64,000 nt of DNA from Janthinobacterium lividum PAMC 25724 (GTDB lineage Bacteria; Pseudomonadota; Gammaproteobacteria; Burkholderiales; Burkholderiaceae_D): positions 248,001 through 312,000 of the forward strand of contig AHHB01000036.1 in NCBI GenBank assembly GCA_000242815.2, in the 5' to 3' direction. The position numbers and the translations under genes are program-made. Shown here in pieces: positions 39,801 to 49,241 of the stretch; the first letter of the stretch is position 1, and each line of letters starts with the position of its first letter. The notes beneath the pieces were generated by a model. The model did not search any database. It was not told where the DNA came from and saw nothing but the letters and a program-made list of their open reading frames with translations.

Positions 39801-39921
39801 ACAAGGCGGCGCCAGGCGCGGCGATACAGAAGCCCAGCAGCAATGCGCGCCAGCAGCGGCGCACCGCTGCCCTGCCCATTTTGCCGCCAGGGCGCGAGCC
39901 GCCCGACACATCACGCATCAT
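36829..39921 (-). CDS. hybrid histidine kinase with periplasmic ABC-type substrate-binding domain
   Basis: A 1030-residue sensor. After a signal/anchor helix (about 18-45) comes a periplasmic ABC_sub_bind-like domain of about 330 residues (HGQRVLFLNAYEYGRGGVES; ADLIIAMQQPALDYLLSDLV; VPTFGMYNAALGKGILGGSI). A TM helix, PAS (VEHAPEAILVYDLDLDRFVD), HisKA ([20 protein letters not shown]), HATPase (GTGLGLTISREFVRLMGGEL) and REC (VDDDDNCRKLLSGLL; Asp in MVLSDWRMPDMDG) follow. The last ~75 residues share the tail domain of the next gene. The ligand is unknown. First gene of a three-gene signalling operon. Confidence 0.9.
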   Translation of the reverse strand: MMRDVSGGSRPGGKMGRAAVRRCWRALLLGFCIAAPGAALSASASALTAAAAPPHHGQRVLFLNAYEYGRGGVESYTRTYVAAMAAAGLASEDIMVEYLNLNTQGDPALRNEMRDLLLLRYTQVMGRKADLIIAMQQPALDYLLSDLVPLTHGVPVLAINSSGKALPPGSPPAIWQQKANVDFPGTLAQAIALFPETKTIVMAVGTSEADQALKRSMQQAALAWQGKVTMRYLDKLTLAQMRAEVAHLPADTVLVAGNVNRDVDGAIATPVQFSMQLARLANVPTFGMYNAALGKGILGGSILHIEQAAQQVAQMSLAVLAGQAPTAPGTLLPPARLLPMYDWEQLQRWDADISRLPPHTVFFNRPPQLWQEHRLAVLLAGGVFIVMTGLLSILLLQRRRLRRAESEARESEQRFRILVEHAPEAILVYDLDLDRFVDANSSAQRMLGLSREALLARGPFDLYSCNQPDGLPLGLMMEEHLRRAMLGEPVLVERNVRRADGSIFPCEVRLVKLPMDGRRLMRSGIVDISERKHSEQELLGYRDHLEELVQQRTAALSVAVTEAESANRAKSVFLANMSHELRTPLNSVIGFSQMMADSSSMFEEEKHNLAIINRAGHHLLTLINDILELSKIEAGRMHLQTGPVDLNGVLDEVLEMVRMRSSEQGIALQLERFGVPPLVRLDGAKLRQVLLNLLSNALKFIEHGSVTLSLTCQAAEGGQMALAFAVRDTGSGIAEEDMERIFEPFVQADSAVAQAGTGLGLTISREFVRLMGGELSVESTLGAGAVFRFDLRAPLLQQAAVPALAPGRVARLPPGQRGRMVLLVDDDDNCRKLLSGLLAPLGFQLQEAAGGAQAQAMLAAQRYDMVLSDWRMPDMDGLALTRWLRAQTTLVQPRLVIMTASAFEEEKQEALAAGADGFLRKPIEQEHLFAMLEQQLGVRFQRTAAAPPCVPVAAFDLQQALGQLGATERQALLEAVQALDLRRSTIVLAGVASSLPQLSAHIAAMLEQHQYQSLCTLLAQLDCEPQGEDA

Positions 39922-40103
39922 TCGCCATGCCCATGCTCACTCCCACCTGTCACCGTGTTTCGACTGTGCGCTGATGGATCAGCCACCAATACTTACGAAA
40001 ACATGATAACGTCAACTGCAGGGGCAAGTCTATTGCTTAAAACAATCTTTTCACAATACGCCGGCTTGCAACGCCAAGCGTCGTTAGGCGTAGTTAGGCA
40101 TCG

Positions 40104-41450
40104 TTATGCAGCGCTGGCGCTGATGCCGAACAATTCCAGCTTCAGCCCTTTGATGCCAGACGGCACATAAATCGCAATCGCCTGGGCCTTGATCATGCTG
40201 TCATAAATACGGCCCTTGTTTTCGATCGAAAAATAATAGGTATTGGGCCGCACTGGCACTTCAGCAGGGACCTGGGCCATATGGCGCAACTCGGCACCGG
40301 GAAGTGCTCGGCCCAGTAATAATTCGATATTGTCAGGCGATGAAATTTTGAACTGCAACGGCACCGTGGCGACCAATTCCAGCGCCGGCATATCGGCGTT
40401 GACGGCAAGACAGAGTTCGGTCTGAGGGTCAATCCGCTTGGCATCGAGCACGCCGTAATAGTGGGTGTTTTGTTGCGTGTCATTGGTCAGCGCAATCGGG
40501 AAGTGGCGCGACAGAAGAACCGTATCGATCAAGTCGCGAATGATGCCATCGAGCTTGCCGAAACCGGGAGCGGCGTCCTCGTGACAGTAAACTGGCAAGT
40601 CGCTCAGTGTGTATTTTTTTGAAAACGTCATCAAGCCACCAGCCAGTGCCATCAATTTTTCAAATAGATACACCGGATGGTGACGCCGGTAACTGGCGCA
40701 ATGACTGAGCGTGGCGCTGGCCATGCTCAAGGTATTGAGCATCCAGAACGAGGAAACATCGCCGCCGTGAAATTCAAGCATATTTTTACCCGGCTGACGG
40801 TGGCGGCTGTACAGCGCCTCAATTTTCGCGCCCATGCGCTCGATCAGCGCATCGAGCATTTTCTGCAGCGTCGACTCGGCGCTGATGGTCAGGCCAGGCG
40901 CCATGAAGCCGGTATCGATTTCAAAGCCGCCGTTGCCGGCGCGGTACAAACGAATGAGCGGGATGGCAAGGTAATCATTTAGGGGATCGAGCTGCGACAG
41001 CAGATACACACGCTTCTTCAGGTAAGCGACGTCTATGCTGACCGCCTCGCTGTACAGATCCGGGGTTTCGATATCCGCCTGGACATAGCGCGCTGCTGTA
41101 GAACTGACATTGCCACCATGTGCCTGCAACGCCGGTAGCGCGGCATAAAAAGTAAAACTGTGTTCGCTCGACGGTAGCTTGGACAAGTCAACCGCACTGG
41201 GTAATACATCGCCGAGCGGCGCCTCAAACAGTTCTCCATCCTGAAATACGAGCGACATGGCGTCCGCCCGCAGACTATTGTTGGCCAATGCATCCGCATT
41301 CCAGCGGACACCATGCACGCCCCATAAATGGGGATTAATCAAGGAAGCCAGACGTTGCAGGCGCGCTTCATGATAGCGGTCCAGCTGCTGGAATTGCTGG
41401 GGCCCGATGGCCAGGCCCTCGGACCAAAGTAATTTGGATGGCAATGTCAT
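40104..41450 (-). CDS. tssK: type VI secretion baseplate protein TssK
   Basis: A 448-residue baseplate adaptor that links TssF/G wedges to the membrane complex. MTLPSKLLWSEGLAIGPQQF, then QQLDRYHEARLQRLASLINP (the usual WxEGxFLxPQHFQxxDxY region), and the C-terminal RPNTYYFSIENKGRIYDSMI fit TssK. The frame is open upstream to 41597, but GGAGA 5 bases before the ATG at 41450 decides the start. It is divergent from tssF with a 176-base shared promoter region. Confidence 0.92.
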   Translation of the reverse strand: MTLPSKLLWSEGLAIGPQQFQQLDRYHEARLQRLASLINPHLWGVHGVRWNADALANNSLRADAMSLVFQDGELFEAPLGDVLPSAVDLSKLPSSEHSFTFYAALPALQAHGGNVSSTAARYVQADIETPDLYSEAVSIDVAYLKKRVYLLSQLDPLNDYLAIPLIRLYRAGNGGFEIDTGFMAPGLTISAESTLQKMLDALIERMGAKIEALYSRHRQPGKNMLEFHGGDVSSFWMLNTLSMASATLSHCASYRRHHPVYLFEKLMALAGGLMTFSKKYTLSDLPVYCHEDAAPGFGKLDGIIRDLIDTVLLSRHFPIALTNDTQQNTHYYGVLDAKRIDPQTELCLAVNADMPALELVATVPLQFKISSPDNIELLLGRALPGAELRHMAQVPAEVPVRPNTYYFSIENKGRIYDSMIKAQAIAIYVPSGIKGLKLELFGISASAA

Positions 41451-41626
41451 GACGTTCTCCATGTTGACCGTTAGCATCTTGCTGCCTTGCCAGTCTGATG
41501 TCGTCAGCGTGGAAGTCCTTGAGGTTGCGCAGCAAGCCTGTCCAATTATTTGCGCAAACGCAATTTTGCCTTGAGAAAACGCTCGGATACTGTTCATTCC
41601 GCCGCGTAGACACAGGAAAAATCAAG
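41451..41626. promoter_or_regulatory. divergent tssK / tssF promoter region
   Basis: A 176-base region between the two T6SS start codons must carry both promoters. It is moderately AT-rich (for example TTATTTGCGCAAACGCAATTTTG near 41546-41568). No sigma-54 -24/-12 element (TGGCAC-N5-TTGC) was recognised. Confidence 0.5.
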
Positions 41627-43432
41627 ATGGAGGATTTGCTGCCGTATTTCGAGCACGAGCTGGTGATGCTGCGGCGACATTGCCGTGAGTTTGCCGAACG
41701 CTATCCGAAAATTGCCGGCAAATTACACCTGTCAGGCGAGTCCTGCGAAGACCCGCACGTCGAACACTTGATCGAATCGGTGGCCATGCTGGCAGCACGC
41801 ATCTCCAAAAGGCTCGATGACGACTATCCGCAATTTACCGAAGCCTTGTTCGAAGCCCTGTTCCCCCATTATCTGCGCCCCTTCCCATCGTGCACCATCG
41901 TACAACAGCCAACCCCGGCGGCAGGAGCGGGCATATTCCACCTGCCAGCGGGCAGTGAAATGGATGCGCCGCCCGTGCGCGGCGTGCGTTGCCGCTTCAA
42001 GAGCGTCTACGACATGACGACAGGCGCAGCAGTACTGGAAAGCACGGTTTTCGATGCGATGATCAAGGCGCCACCCGGCGTACGCCTGCCAGCATCGGCC
42101 TGTTCCTCGCTGAACATCGGCATCCGGCATCTCGATGCGGCGCCCGCATCGCTGCGCATTTTCATCGATGGCGAAGCTTCTTTTTGCGCCGCATTGCGCG
42201 ATGCCTTGTTCATGCGCACGGTCTGCGCTTTTGTGTCCATCGACGCGCTACAGTGGGTGGCCTTGCCCACCGTGCCTGTGACACCCGTCGGCTTCGCCGA
42301 CACGGATGCCTTGATACCTTTCGGTGGCCGTTCGCAGCCGGCCTACCGCATCCTCAGCGAGTATTTTGCCTATCCGGAAAAATTCAATTTCTTCGACCTC
42401 GATATCGCAGCGCTCAGTGCTGCCCTGCCGCCTGCTTGCCAGCGCTTTACGCTGCACCTGTGCCTGTCCGGTTTGCGGCCCGATGGCGCTGCGGCGCGCA
42501 TGTTGTCGAGCATTGGCAGCGACAATCTAAAGCTGGGCTGCAGTCCGGCGGTCAATCTCTTCCGCCAGGAAGGCGTGCCGATTAGCGTCACCCGGCAAAA
42601 AACCGACTACTGCGTGCTGGCCCATGCGACCCATGCGCATGGTTACGAAGTCGTCTCGGTCGATGCGGTACGTTTATTGCGCCAACGGGGAGGCGAAAGC
42701 ACGCTGAGCGAACTTCGCCCGCTGTACAGCCTGCGCCATGGCGAGGGCGCGGCGCAACAAGGCCATTACTGGGTCCTACGCCACGACATGGCTTTGGCTA
42801 GCAACAGTCCTGGTCACGAAAAGAGAATCACGCTGATCGATAGCGACTTCAATCCCTTGCTACAGGAAAAGGCCAGCTTGTCGCTGTCGTTAACATGCAG
42901 CAACCGCGATCTTCCGCTTGCGCTCAAATACGGCCAGCCGCAAGGCGACTTGCAACCATGCAGTGGCGGCGCGGCGCTGCACATGCTGCGACGCCCCAGC
43001 CAAGCGCAACGCTTTTCACCTGACGCGGGCCTGCACTGGCGCCTCATTTCACATCTGGCGCTGAATCATCATGCACTGGTCCAGGAGGGTTTGCCGGCGC
43101 TGCGCGAAATGCTGACGCTGTATGACCTGTCCCAATCGGCAAGCTCGCAACGCCAAATCAGCGGCATCGTCGCGCTGGCGCACGCGCCAACGACGACCTG
43201 GCTACGCCACAAGCGCGGCACCTCGCTGGCGCATGGCGTGGAAGTGCGCATCACGCTGGACGAGGAAGCGTTTGTCGGTAGCGGCATGCACTTGTTTGTG
43301 CAGCTGGTCGACCACTTCCTGGGGCTATACGTGCACATCAACAGCTTCATCGAACTGGTGGTGCTGTCACTGCAAAGCGGAGAGGAGCTGATCCGATGCA
43401 AGCCAAGAAGCGGATTGCAAAATCTGGTGTAA
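41627..43432 (+). CDS. tssF: type VI secretion baseplate protein TssF
   Basis: A 601-residue wedge subunit of the T6SS baseplate. MEDLLPYFEHELVMLRRHCR, EFAERYPKIAGKLHLSGES and DPHVEHLIESVAMLAARISK are the hallmark N-terminus; HYLRPFPSCTIVQ also fits. The C-terminal part has GTSLAHGVEVRITLDEEAFV and FLGLYVHINSFIELVV. AGGAAA 8 bases upstream supports 41627. It overlaps tssG by 37 bases. Confidence 0.94.
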   Translation: MEDLLPYFEHELVMLRRHCREFAERYPKIAGKLHLSGESCEDPHVEHLIESVAMLAARISKRLDDDYPQFTEALFEALFPHYLRPFPSCTIVQQPTPAAGAGIFHLPAGSEMDAPPVRGVRCRFKSVYDMTTGAAVLESTVFDAMIKAPPGVRLPASACSSLNIGIRHLDAAPASLRIFIDGEASFCAALRDALFMRTVCAFVSIDALQWVALPTVPVTPVGFADTDALIPFGGRSQPAYRILSEYFAYPEKFNFFDLDIAALSAALPPACQRFTLHLCLSGLRPDGAAARMLSSIGSDNLKLGCSPAVNLFRQEGVPISVTRQKTDYCVLAHATHAHGYEVVSVDAVRLLRQRGGESTLSELRPLYSLRHGEGAAQQGHYWVLRHDMALASNSPGHEKRITLIDSDFNPLLQEKASLSLSLTCSNRDLPLALKYGQPQGDLQPCSGGAALHMLRRPSQAQRFSPDAGLHWRLISHLALNHHALVQEGLPALREMLTLYDLSQSASSQRQISGIVALAHAPTTTWLRHKRGTSLAHGVEVRITLDEEAFVGSGMHLFVQLVDHFLGLYVHINSFIELVVLSLQSGEELIRCKPRSGLQNLV

Positions 43433-44436
43433 TCGCACACTTGCTCGCCGAACCGTACCGCTACCAGTTCGTGCAGGCCGTGCGTATTTTGCTGTGCTGG
43501 CTACGTCGGCAGGACGTGTCCTATGCGCAGGCCTTCAGCCAGATATTGCGCTTCAAGAACAGCGCGTCGTTAAGTTTTCCCGCCAGTGAAATCGAGCAGC
43601 TCTCGCTTGACGAGAATGAACAACTGAGCCTGACACCGACGTTCATGCGTTTTCTGGGCGTCGGCGGCACCTTGCCCTTGCACTATTCAGAACGTATCGC
43701 CGCCTACCGCTGGTCGAGCAAAGACCCTGGCGCCTCGGCCTTCCTCGATATCTTTTCGCACCGCATGGTCGTGCTGTATTACCAGGCGTGGGAAAAGTAT
43801 CGACTCGAATCGAGCCTCCAGACCCAGGCCAAAGACGCACAACTGCCTTTGCTGACGGCGCTGGCCGGGGTGCAGCGCAGTGCGTTGCCGTCGAGCGCAG
43901 AAACTGATGCCGTGACGCAGGACGTCGCGGCCTGGTATGCGGGCCTGCTGCGCTGTCGCCCCGTCTCGGCGCAAGCGCTTGGCCGCGTACTGGCCGAGTA
44001 CTGCGGCGTACCGATCACCGTGCAACAATTTGCCGGCGGCTGGGACTATCTGGAAAAAAATCGGCGCAGTCTGCTGGGCAGTGTCAACTTTACCCTGGCG
44101 CGCGGCGCGACGCTTGGCCTGCGGCTTTGGCGCCAGGACATGCGCGTCTGCCTGCATATCGGCCCGCTCGATCCTGCCGGCCTGCAACGCTTCCTGCCGC
44201 GCAGCGCAGGTGCGGCGGCATTGGCAAAGATGCTGGCACTGTTTGGCGTACCCGACTTGCAGTATGAAGTGCGGCTGATATTGAGTCCGCCATGCATGAC
44301 TCCCCTGCTCCTCAGTTCGCACCCGTCAGAACGACGGCACCTTGGCTGGACGACGTTCTTGCAGACAGCACAAGGCAAGGTGCGCGCCGCCGAAGTGCGT
44401 TATTTGCTGCCACTGACTTGCGCAACTCATCTTTGA
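43396..44436 (+). CDS. tssG: type VI secretion baseplate protein TssG
   Basis: A 346-residue partner of TssF in the baseplate wedge (TssF2-TssG). EPYRYQFVQAVRILLCWLRR, RFKNSASLSFPASEIEQLSL, FLGVGGTLPLHYSERIAAYR and FLDIFSHRMVVLYYQAWEKY are typical. It starts within the tssF end, indicating coupled translation. Confidence 0.94.
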   Translation: MQAKKRIAKSGVIAHLLAEPYRYQFVQAVRILLCWLRRQDVSYAQAFSQILRFKNSASLSFPASEIEQLSLDENEQLSLTPTFMRFLGVGGTLPLHYSERIAAYRWSSKDPGASAFLDIFSHRMVVLYYQAWEKYRLESSLQTQAKDAQLPLLTALAGVQRSALPSSAETDAVTQDVAAWYAGLLRCRPVSAQALGRVLAEYCGVPITVQQFAGGWDYLEKNRRSLLGSVNFTLARGATLGLRLWRQDMRVCLHIGPLDPAGLQRFLPRSAGAAALAKMLALFGVPDLQYEVRLILSPPCMTPLLLSSHPSERRHLGWTTFLQTAQGKVRAAEVRYLLPLTCATHL

Positions 44437-44450
44437 AAAGCGAGGCAAAC

Positions 44451-44705
44451 ATGAAACATGCGGGACGCGGCGTTATCCGGCTCGGCGATGCAACCGATCA
44501 CGGCGGCAAGGTCACCAGCGCATCGTCGGGCAGCACCGTCATGGGTAAGAGCGCGGCGCTGGCCGATGACACAACCTTCTGCCCCAAGTGCAAGGGCAGC
44601 TTTGCGATTACCCCGGACGGCGCCGGCGCAAAACACATGGGCAAGCCGTACGCCTATGACGGCGATGCCACCGCCTGTGGCGCCCACTTAATCTCATCGC
44701 TATAA
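44451..44705 (+). CDS. PAAR-domain T6SS spike tip protein
   Basis: An 84-residue PAAR protein that sharpens the VgrG spike. GRGVIRLGDATDHGGKVTSA starts the PAAR fold; His and Cys residues in DDTTFCPKCKGSFAI, AKHMG and ATACGAH probably bind the metal at the tip. GAGGC lies 6 bases upstream of the ATG. It lacks any effector extension. It lies 14 bases after tssG and 12 before vgrG. Confidence 0.93.
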   Translation: MKHAGRGVIRLGDATDHGGKVTSASSGSTVMGKSAALADDTTFCPKCKGSFAITPDGAGAKHMGKPYAYDGDATACGAHLISSL

Positions 44706-44717
44706 GAGAGGCAGGCC

Positions 44718-47315
44718 ATGCATGCAGACATCCAGGCCGCGCTATCGGCCTTCGACCTCGCCGCGCAGGAACGGCGCCTGTTGAAGATAGATTTCCCGCA
44801 TGAAGATGGGCCAGCCGGTACCATCGTGCTGGTCAATTCGCTGATCGCCACGGAAGAGATGTCGCGCGACTTCCGTTTCGAAGCCGAATTGCTGTCCGAT
44901 GACGCGCATATTGCGCTCAAGGCCATGATGGGCCGCATGGTGACCATTTCGATGCTGCGCGACGATGGCACGCTGCGCTACTTTAACGGCTATGTGGGCG
45001 AGTTTTGCCTGCTGCGCGCCGATGGCGGCTTTGCGTGGTACCGCATGGTGCTGCAACCATGGCTGGCCTTTGCCCGCCTGCGCCAGGACAATGTATCGTT
45101 TCATGGCCAAAGCGTGATGCAGCTGACCGAGACGACGTTTGCCCACTACGCGCAGCGCGACTGGAAAAGCAGCATCCATGGCGACGATCCACAGATCACC
45201 TGCGCCAATCAGCACAATGAAACCGATTACAACCATCTGCACCGTCGCTGGGAAGCGCTGGGCTGGCATTACTGGTACGCGCACCGCGCCGATGGCCACA
45301 CGCTATGGCTCGCAGATAACAGCACCTTCGCTGACATCATCGATACGGCGTCCGGCGACGGCGCCATGCGCTTTCACGCCGAATCGGGCTCCATGGAAGA
45401 CGATGGCATGCACCAGTGGCAAGCCGTGCGCCGGATCGGTTCCGGCCAGCTGACCTTGGCCAGTTTCGACTATAAAAATCCACAACCACGCCTTGCCAGC
45501 GGCTATTCATTGAATCGCCAGGGTGATGTATTCGCCCATGAACTATACGAAAACACGGGCGCGTATGGCTATCAGAATATCGATGAGGGAACATCGCTGG
45601 CGCAACGCCGCATGGAAGAAAACGACCATCTGCGCCAGTACTTCGAGGCGGCAGGCAATCACCGTGGCGCACAGCCTGGCCTTTGCTTCCGGCTCGATGG
45701 CCATTTCAGCGCCGAAGAAAAGCGCTATCAACCTGGCCAGGAGCGCCGCGACAGTATCGCCGAACGCGAGTACCTGATTTTGTCAGTCGTGCATCGCGCC
45801 AGCAATAATTATCAGGTTGGTCCTAGCACAGCGTCCCACTATGTCAACAATATGGTGTGCGTGCGGCGTGACATTCGTTGGCGGCCGGGCCGCGGCTACA
45901 ACAGCACGCCGTGCGTGGTTGCCGGTGTGCAGACGGCGCTGGTGGTCGGGCAGGCCGGAGAAGAAATTCATACCGATGCATTGGGACGCATCCGCCTGCA
46001 ATTTCACTGGGACCGCCTGGGTACATTCGATGCGCACAGTTCGCCATGGATACGCGTCATGATGCCGATGGCGGGAGCGCACATGGGACAAATCGCCTTG
46101 CCGCGCGTGGGGCAGGAAGTCGTCGTACAATTCCAGGACGGCAATATCGACCATCCGATCGTCATCGGCGTGGTCTACAACAGCGCCAATCCACCGCCAT
46201 GGCACCTGCCGCAGCAGCGCGCCCTGTCGGGCTGGCGCAGCCGCGAGCTGGGCGCCCGCAGCGCCAACCATCTCGTGCTCGACGATACCAAGGGGGCGAT
46301 CCAGGCACAGCTGCGCAGCGAGCAGCACGACAGTCGGCTTTGCTTGGGCAACATCACACGCATCGATGACAATGCCGGCCGCAAGGAAGCGCGCGGCATA
46401 GGCTTCGAATTGGCCAGCAACGCCTGGGGCGCCCTACGCGCCGCCAGAGGCATGTTGATCACCACCGAAACATCAACAGGCACTGGATCAGTCAAGCAAC
46501 TCGACGAAACACAGGCGCGCCTGGCGCAAGCACGGCAACTGCAGCAAGGCTTGGCCGGCATGGCCGTCGACGCGGGTGCGCAAGACAGCAAAGAGCAACA
46601 AGGCGCCGTCGCCGAGTCCATCGAGCGGCAAAACGCCGCGATCAAAGGCGCCAGCGGCGATTTCCCTGAACTGTCCGAAGCACATCTGGTGCTGGCCAGC
46701 CCGGCCGGCATCGAGCTGAGCACGGCCCAATCCATCCACCTGGCCGCCAGCGAGCATGTGGCGCTCAGCAGCAGCAAACATATTTCCCTCGCCAGCGGCG
46801 ACAGCATGTTCGCCAGCATCGCCAAGAGCTTCAGCCTGTTCGTGCACAAGGCCGGCATGAAACTGATTGCAGCCAGCGGCAAGGTGTCCATCCAGGCCCA
46901 CAGCGACGAGGTGGAAATCCTCGCCCAAAAAGTCTTGTCACTAATCAGCGAAGCGGACTGGGTCAACATCAAGGGCAAAAAAGGCATCCGCCTGCACGGC
47001 GCCAACCACATGCTGGAAATCAGCGACAAGGTGCAATTCTTCACCTCATCGCCTGTGCTCTTCAACGGCAACCTGGAAACCCTGGCGCCGAAGAGCGTGT
47101 CGCAGGAATTTAATGAACGGCCAGTAGCGCGTTTTGATCAGGCCGTCCGGCTGCTGGAAGTCGATGGCACACCTGCCCCCGATATAGCTTTTGAGTTAAC
47201 ACGCGAAGATGGCCACAGAATCTGTGAAAAGAGTAGCAGTGACGGGCTCACCCCAGTACAGAAAGGAGACGGTATGGATAGCTACACAATACGCTATAAG
47301 GGAGAACTTCCATGA
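44718..47315 (+). CDS. vgrG: T6SS spike protein VgrG with DUF2345-type extension
   Basis: An 865-residue VgrG (TssI). The gp27-like part (about 1-400) includes LVNSLIATEEMSRDFRFEAE and FHAESGSMEDDGMHQWQAV. The gp5 OB-like part follows with TDALGRIRLQFHWDRLGTFD and MGQIALPRVGQEVVVQFQDG. Then come a DUF2345-like beta region (HLVLASPAGIELSTAQSIHL) and a C-terminal extension (about 790-865) that becomes AT-rich and probably docks the effector. The stop overlaps the effector ATG (ATGA), which ties the two genes. Confidence 0.95.
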   Translation: MHADIQAALSAFDLAAQERRLLKIDFPHEDGPAGTIVLVNSLIATEEMSRDFRFEAELLSDDAHIALKAMMGRMVTISMLRDDGTLRYFNGYVGEFCLLRADGGFAWYRMVLQPWLAFARLRQDNVSFHGQSVMQLTETTFAHYAQRDWKSSIHGDDPQITCANQHNETDYNHLHRRWEALGWHYWYAHRADGHTLWLADNSTFADIIDTASGDGAMRFHAESGSMEDDGMHQWQAVRRIGSGQLTLASFDYKNPQPRLASGYSLNRQGDVFAHELYENTGAYGYQNIDEGTSLAQRRMEENDHLRQYFEAAGNHRGAQPGLCFRLDGHFSAEEKRYQPGQERRDSIAEREYLILSVVHRASNNYQVGPSTASHYVNNMVCVRRDIRWRPGRGYNSTPCVVAGVQTALVVGQAGEEIHTDALGRIRLQFHWDRLGTFDAHSSPWIRVMMPMAGAHMGQIALPRVGQEVVVQFQDGNIDHPIVIGVVYNSANPPPWHLPQQRALSGWRSRELGARSANHLVLDDTKGAIQAQLRSEQHDSRLCLGNITRIDDNAGRKEARGIGFELASNAWGALRAARGMLITTETSTGTGSVKQLDETQARLAQARQLQQGLAGMAVDAGAQDSKEQQGAVAESIERQNAAIKGASGDFPELSEAHLVLASPAGIELSTAQSIHLAASEHVALSSSKHISLASGDSMFASIAKSFSLFVHKAGMKLIAASGKVSIQAHSDEVEILAQKVLSLISEADWVNIKGKKGIRLHGANHMLEISDKVQFFTSSPVLFNGNLETLAPKSVSQEFNERPVARFDQAVRLLEVDGTPAPDIAFELTREDGHRICEKSSSDGLTPVQKGDGMDSYTIRYKGELP

Positions 47316-49239
47316 GTGACGATACGAATTTGAATGAACATGGCAATCACCAAGGCGAGTTTCGGCAAACTGTCGGCGGGTGGGCTGAATACACCGTTCA
47401 TATGACGGAAATAAAAGATACGATTCGTCATGACGTCACGATTCCACCCAGAAAAATCATACCGATTATATTTTTACCCGGCGTTATGGGTAGCAATTTA
47501 AGAATGAAAAAACAACGTCAAGACGATCTGAAGCGACCGGATAACAGATCATGGAGGCCAGATGACATGGTCGACAAATCTGGCAATTTGGCGGTTGCAA
47601 CCGGTAGTGGTTTAGGTGGTTGGTTCAGGAGTGCGTCGCCCAGAGATCGACAATTGGTCTTTGATCCAAATGAAACTGAAGTTGAGTACTATCAATATTC
47701 TATCGAAAATGAGCGCTTCTTCCCTGGTGGAGACATAACCAAAGGATCTGACGCCCGTCATAACAACATTCCCGATGATTTCCTTGGAGTTCCTCCATTG
47801 ATTTCTGTTAGTGCTAAAAAAAATGCACAGGTAGATGCGATTAAAAAACCTGGAGTAACGGAAAGATTTATTCCCCGTGAGATACGTGAAACGCCAGCAC
47901 ATATTGCACGGTGGCGTGGATGGAGTGAAGTTCTTTTCGCCGGCGCGTATGGCGAAATGCTTCAAAAAACAGAATTTTTCATGAATAATATAACAAAAAA
48001 AGGGCAAGTTTTACCTCACTGGAAAATTGACCCGTCCGATCAAGCCACCGGCAAATATTCATATGGTCAACAAGCCTATCCGTCTGTTGCTAAGCTTTTG
48101 ATAAAAGACCCAAAAGAATTTGGCGGCCCTCCCGGAACACTAATTGAAAATTCTGACATGCTAAAGATTTCTCCATGTTGGTATCCGGTTCATGCGTTGG
48201 GATACAACTTCCTACAGAGCAATGCCATTTCTGCCGCCATTATTTCCGAACGCATACGCGGCATAGTAATAGGCTATCAGAAATGCGGCTTCAAATGCAG
48301 TGAGGTCATTCTCGTCACACATAGTATGGGGGGCTTGCTCGCCAGAGCCTTAATGCATCCTAAATATGGAAATATGCTTAATGATAAAAATGTAAAAATA
48401 CTTGGAATATATCATAACGTGATGCCTACTTTAGGTGCCGCCAGTGCATACAAACGCATGCGCTTCGGTTTTCAGGAAAAAAGTGGCCCATTAAATACTC
48501 TCGCAGCCCAAGTTCTGGGCATTGACGGCGAACACGCCACTGCGATTCTCGCAAATACACAAGCACCTTTAGAGATGATGCCCGGCATGGCATATGGTCA
48601 AGAGTGGCTCAAAGTTGTTGACAGAAGTGATAGATTACTTTGGAGTTGGCCACGAGATAAGGATAGTGCGCTAGAGAGTATTTACCTGCAACCTGCGAAT
48701 GCTTGGTGGAGGCTAATAAATCCTTCGTGGGTGAATCCTGCAAATGTTCCACTAACAAAGGAGGAGGAATCGACAATGTCATGCAACGATTGAAAGATGC
48801 CTCTATCTTACTAAATGAAATAGAGAAAATATTTCATCCAAATACATACGCAAGCTATTGCGCATCCAAAGATTTTCTAAGCTATGGAGAAATAATATTC
48901 AAAGTCATTGAAGGTTTAGAAATAAAAAAATCAGCCACCCAGGAAAATACAATACCCCCGCCAAATAAATGGAAACTAATGAGTGATGACGCAAAAGGAA
49001 ACCTCATCATACAAGCGGGAACGCGCATTTTGCAGTTAAAATTACAACCAGCAAATTCGGCTGGCGATGAAACTGTCCCATCGGATCGTTCAGCAAAACA
49101 CATACCTGGGAAAAAATTTGTCCATGGAGAAAAAGCTGGAACTGGATATGAACATCAAAATAGCTATACTCATCCAAATGTCCTAGCATCTATGCTTTAC
49201 TCAATTGTTCAAATTGCCAAAACAGCAAAATGGGAATGA
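47312..49239 (+). pseudogene. T6SS lipase effector (LCAT-like), split by a frameshift
   Basis: An alpha/beta-hydrolase phospholipase-type effector read in two frames. Frame 1 (47312-48793, 493 residues) has the oxyanion loop IIFLPGVMGSNLR and the nucleophile elbow THSMGG (Ser at about residue 338). Frame 2 (from about 48780 to 49239) carries the rest of the triad, Asp in GDETVP (49065) and His in EHQNSYTHP (49153). The two overlap around 48770-48793; one added base would give 642 residues. A strong AAGGAGGAGG at 48758-48767 precedes the junction. Alternatives: a true null, a sequence error, a separately translated C-terminal part (ATG 48781), or a programmed shift. It is much more AT-rich than the T6SS core, implying acquired cargo. 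Confidence 0.75.
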
Positions 49240-49241
49240 TC

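Noticed and set aside
48751..48800. Classic -1 slippery heptamer for the effector frameshift
   Set aside because: No X-XXY-YYZ sequence found near the frame junction; only the Shine-Dalgarno-like stretch is suggestive.
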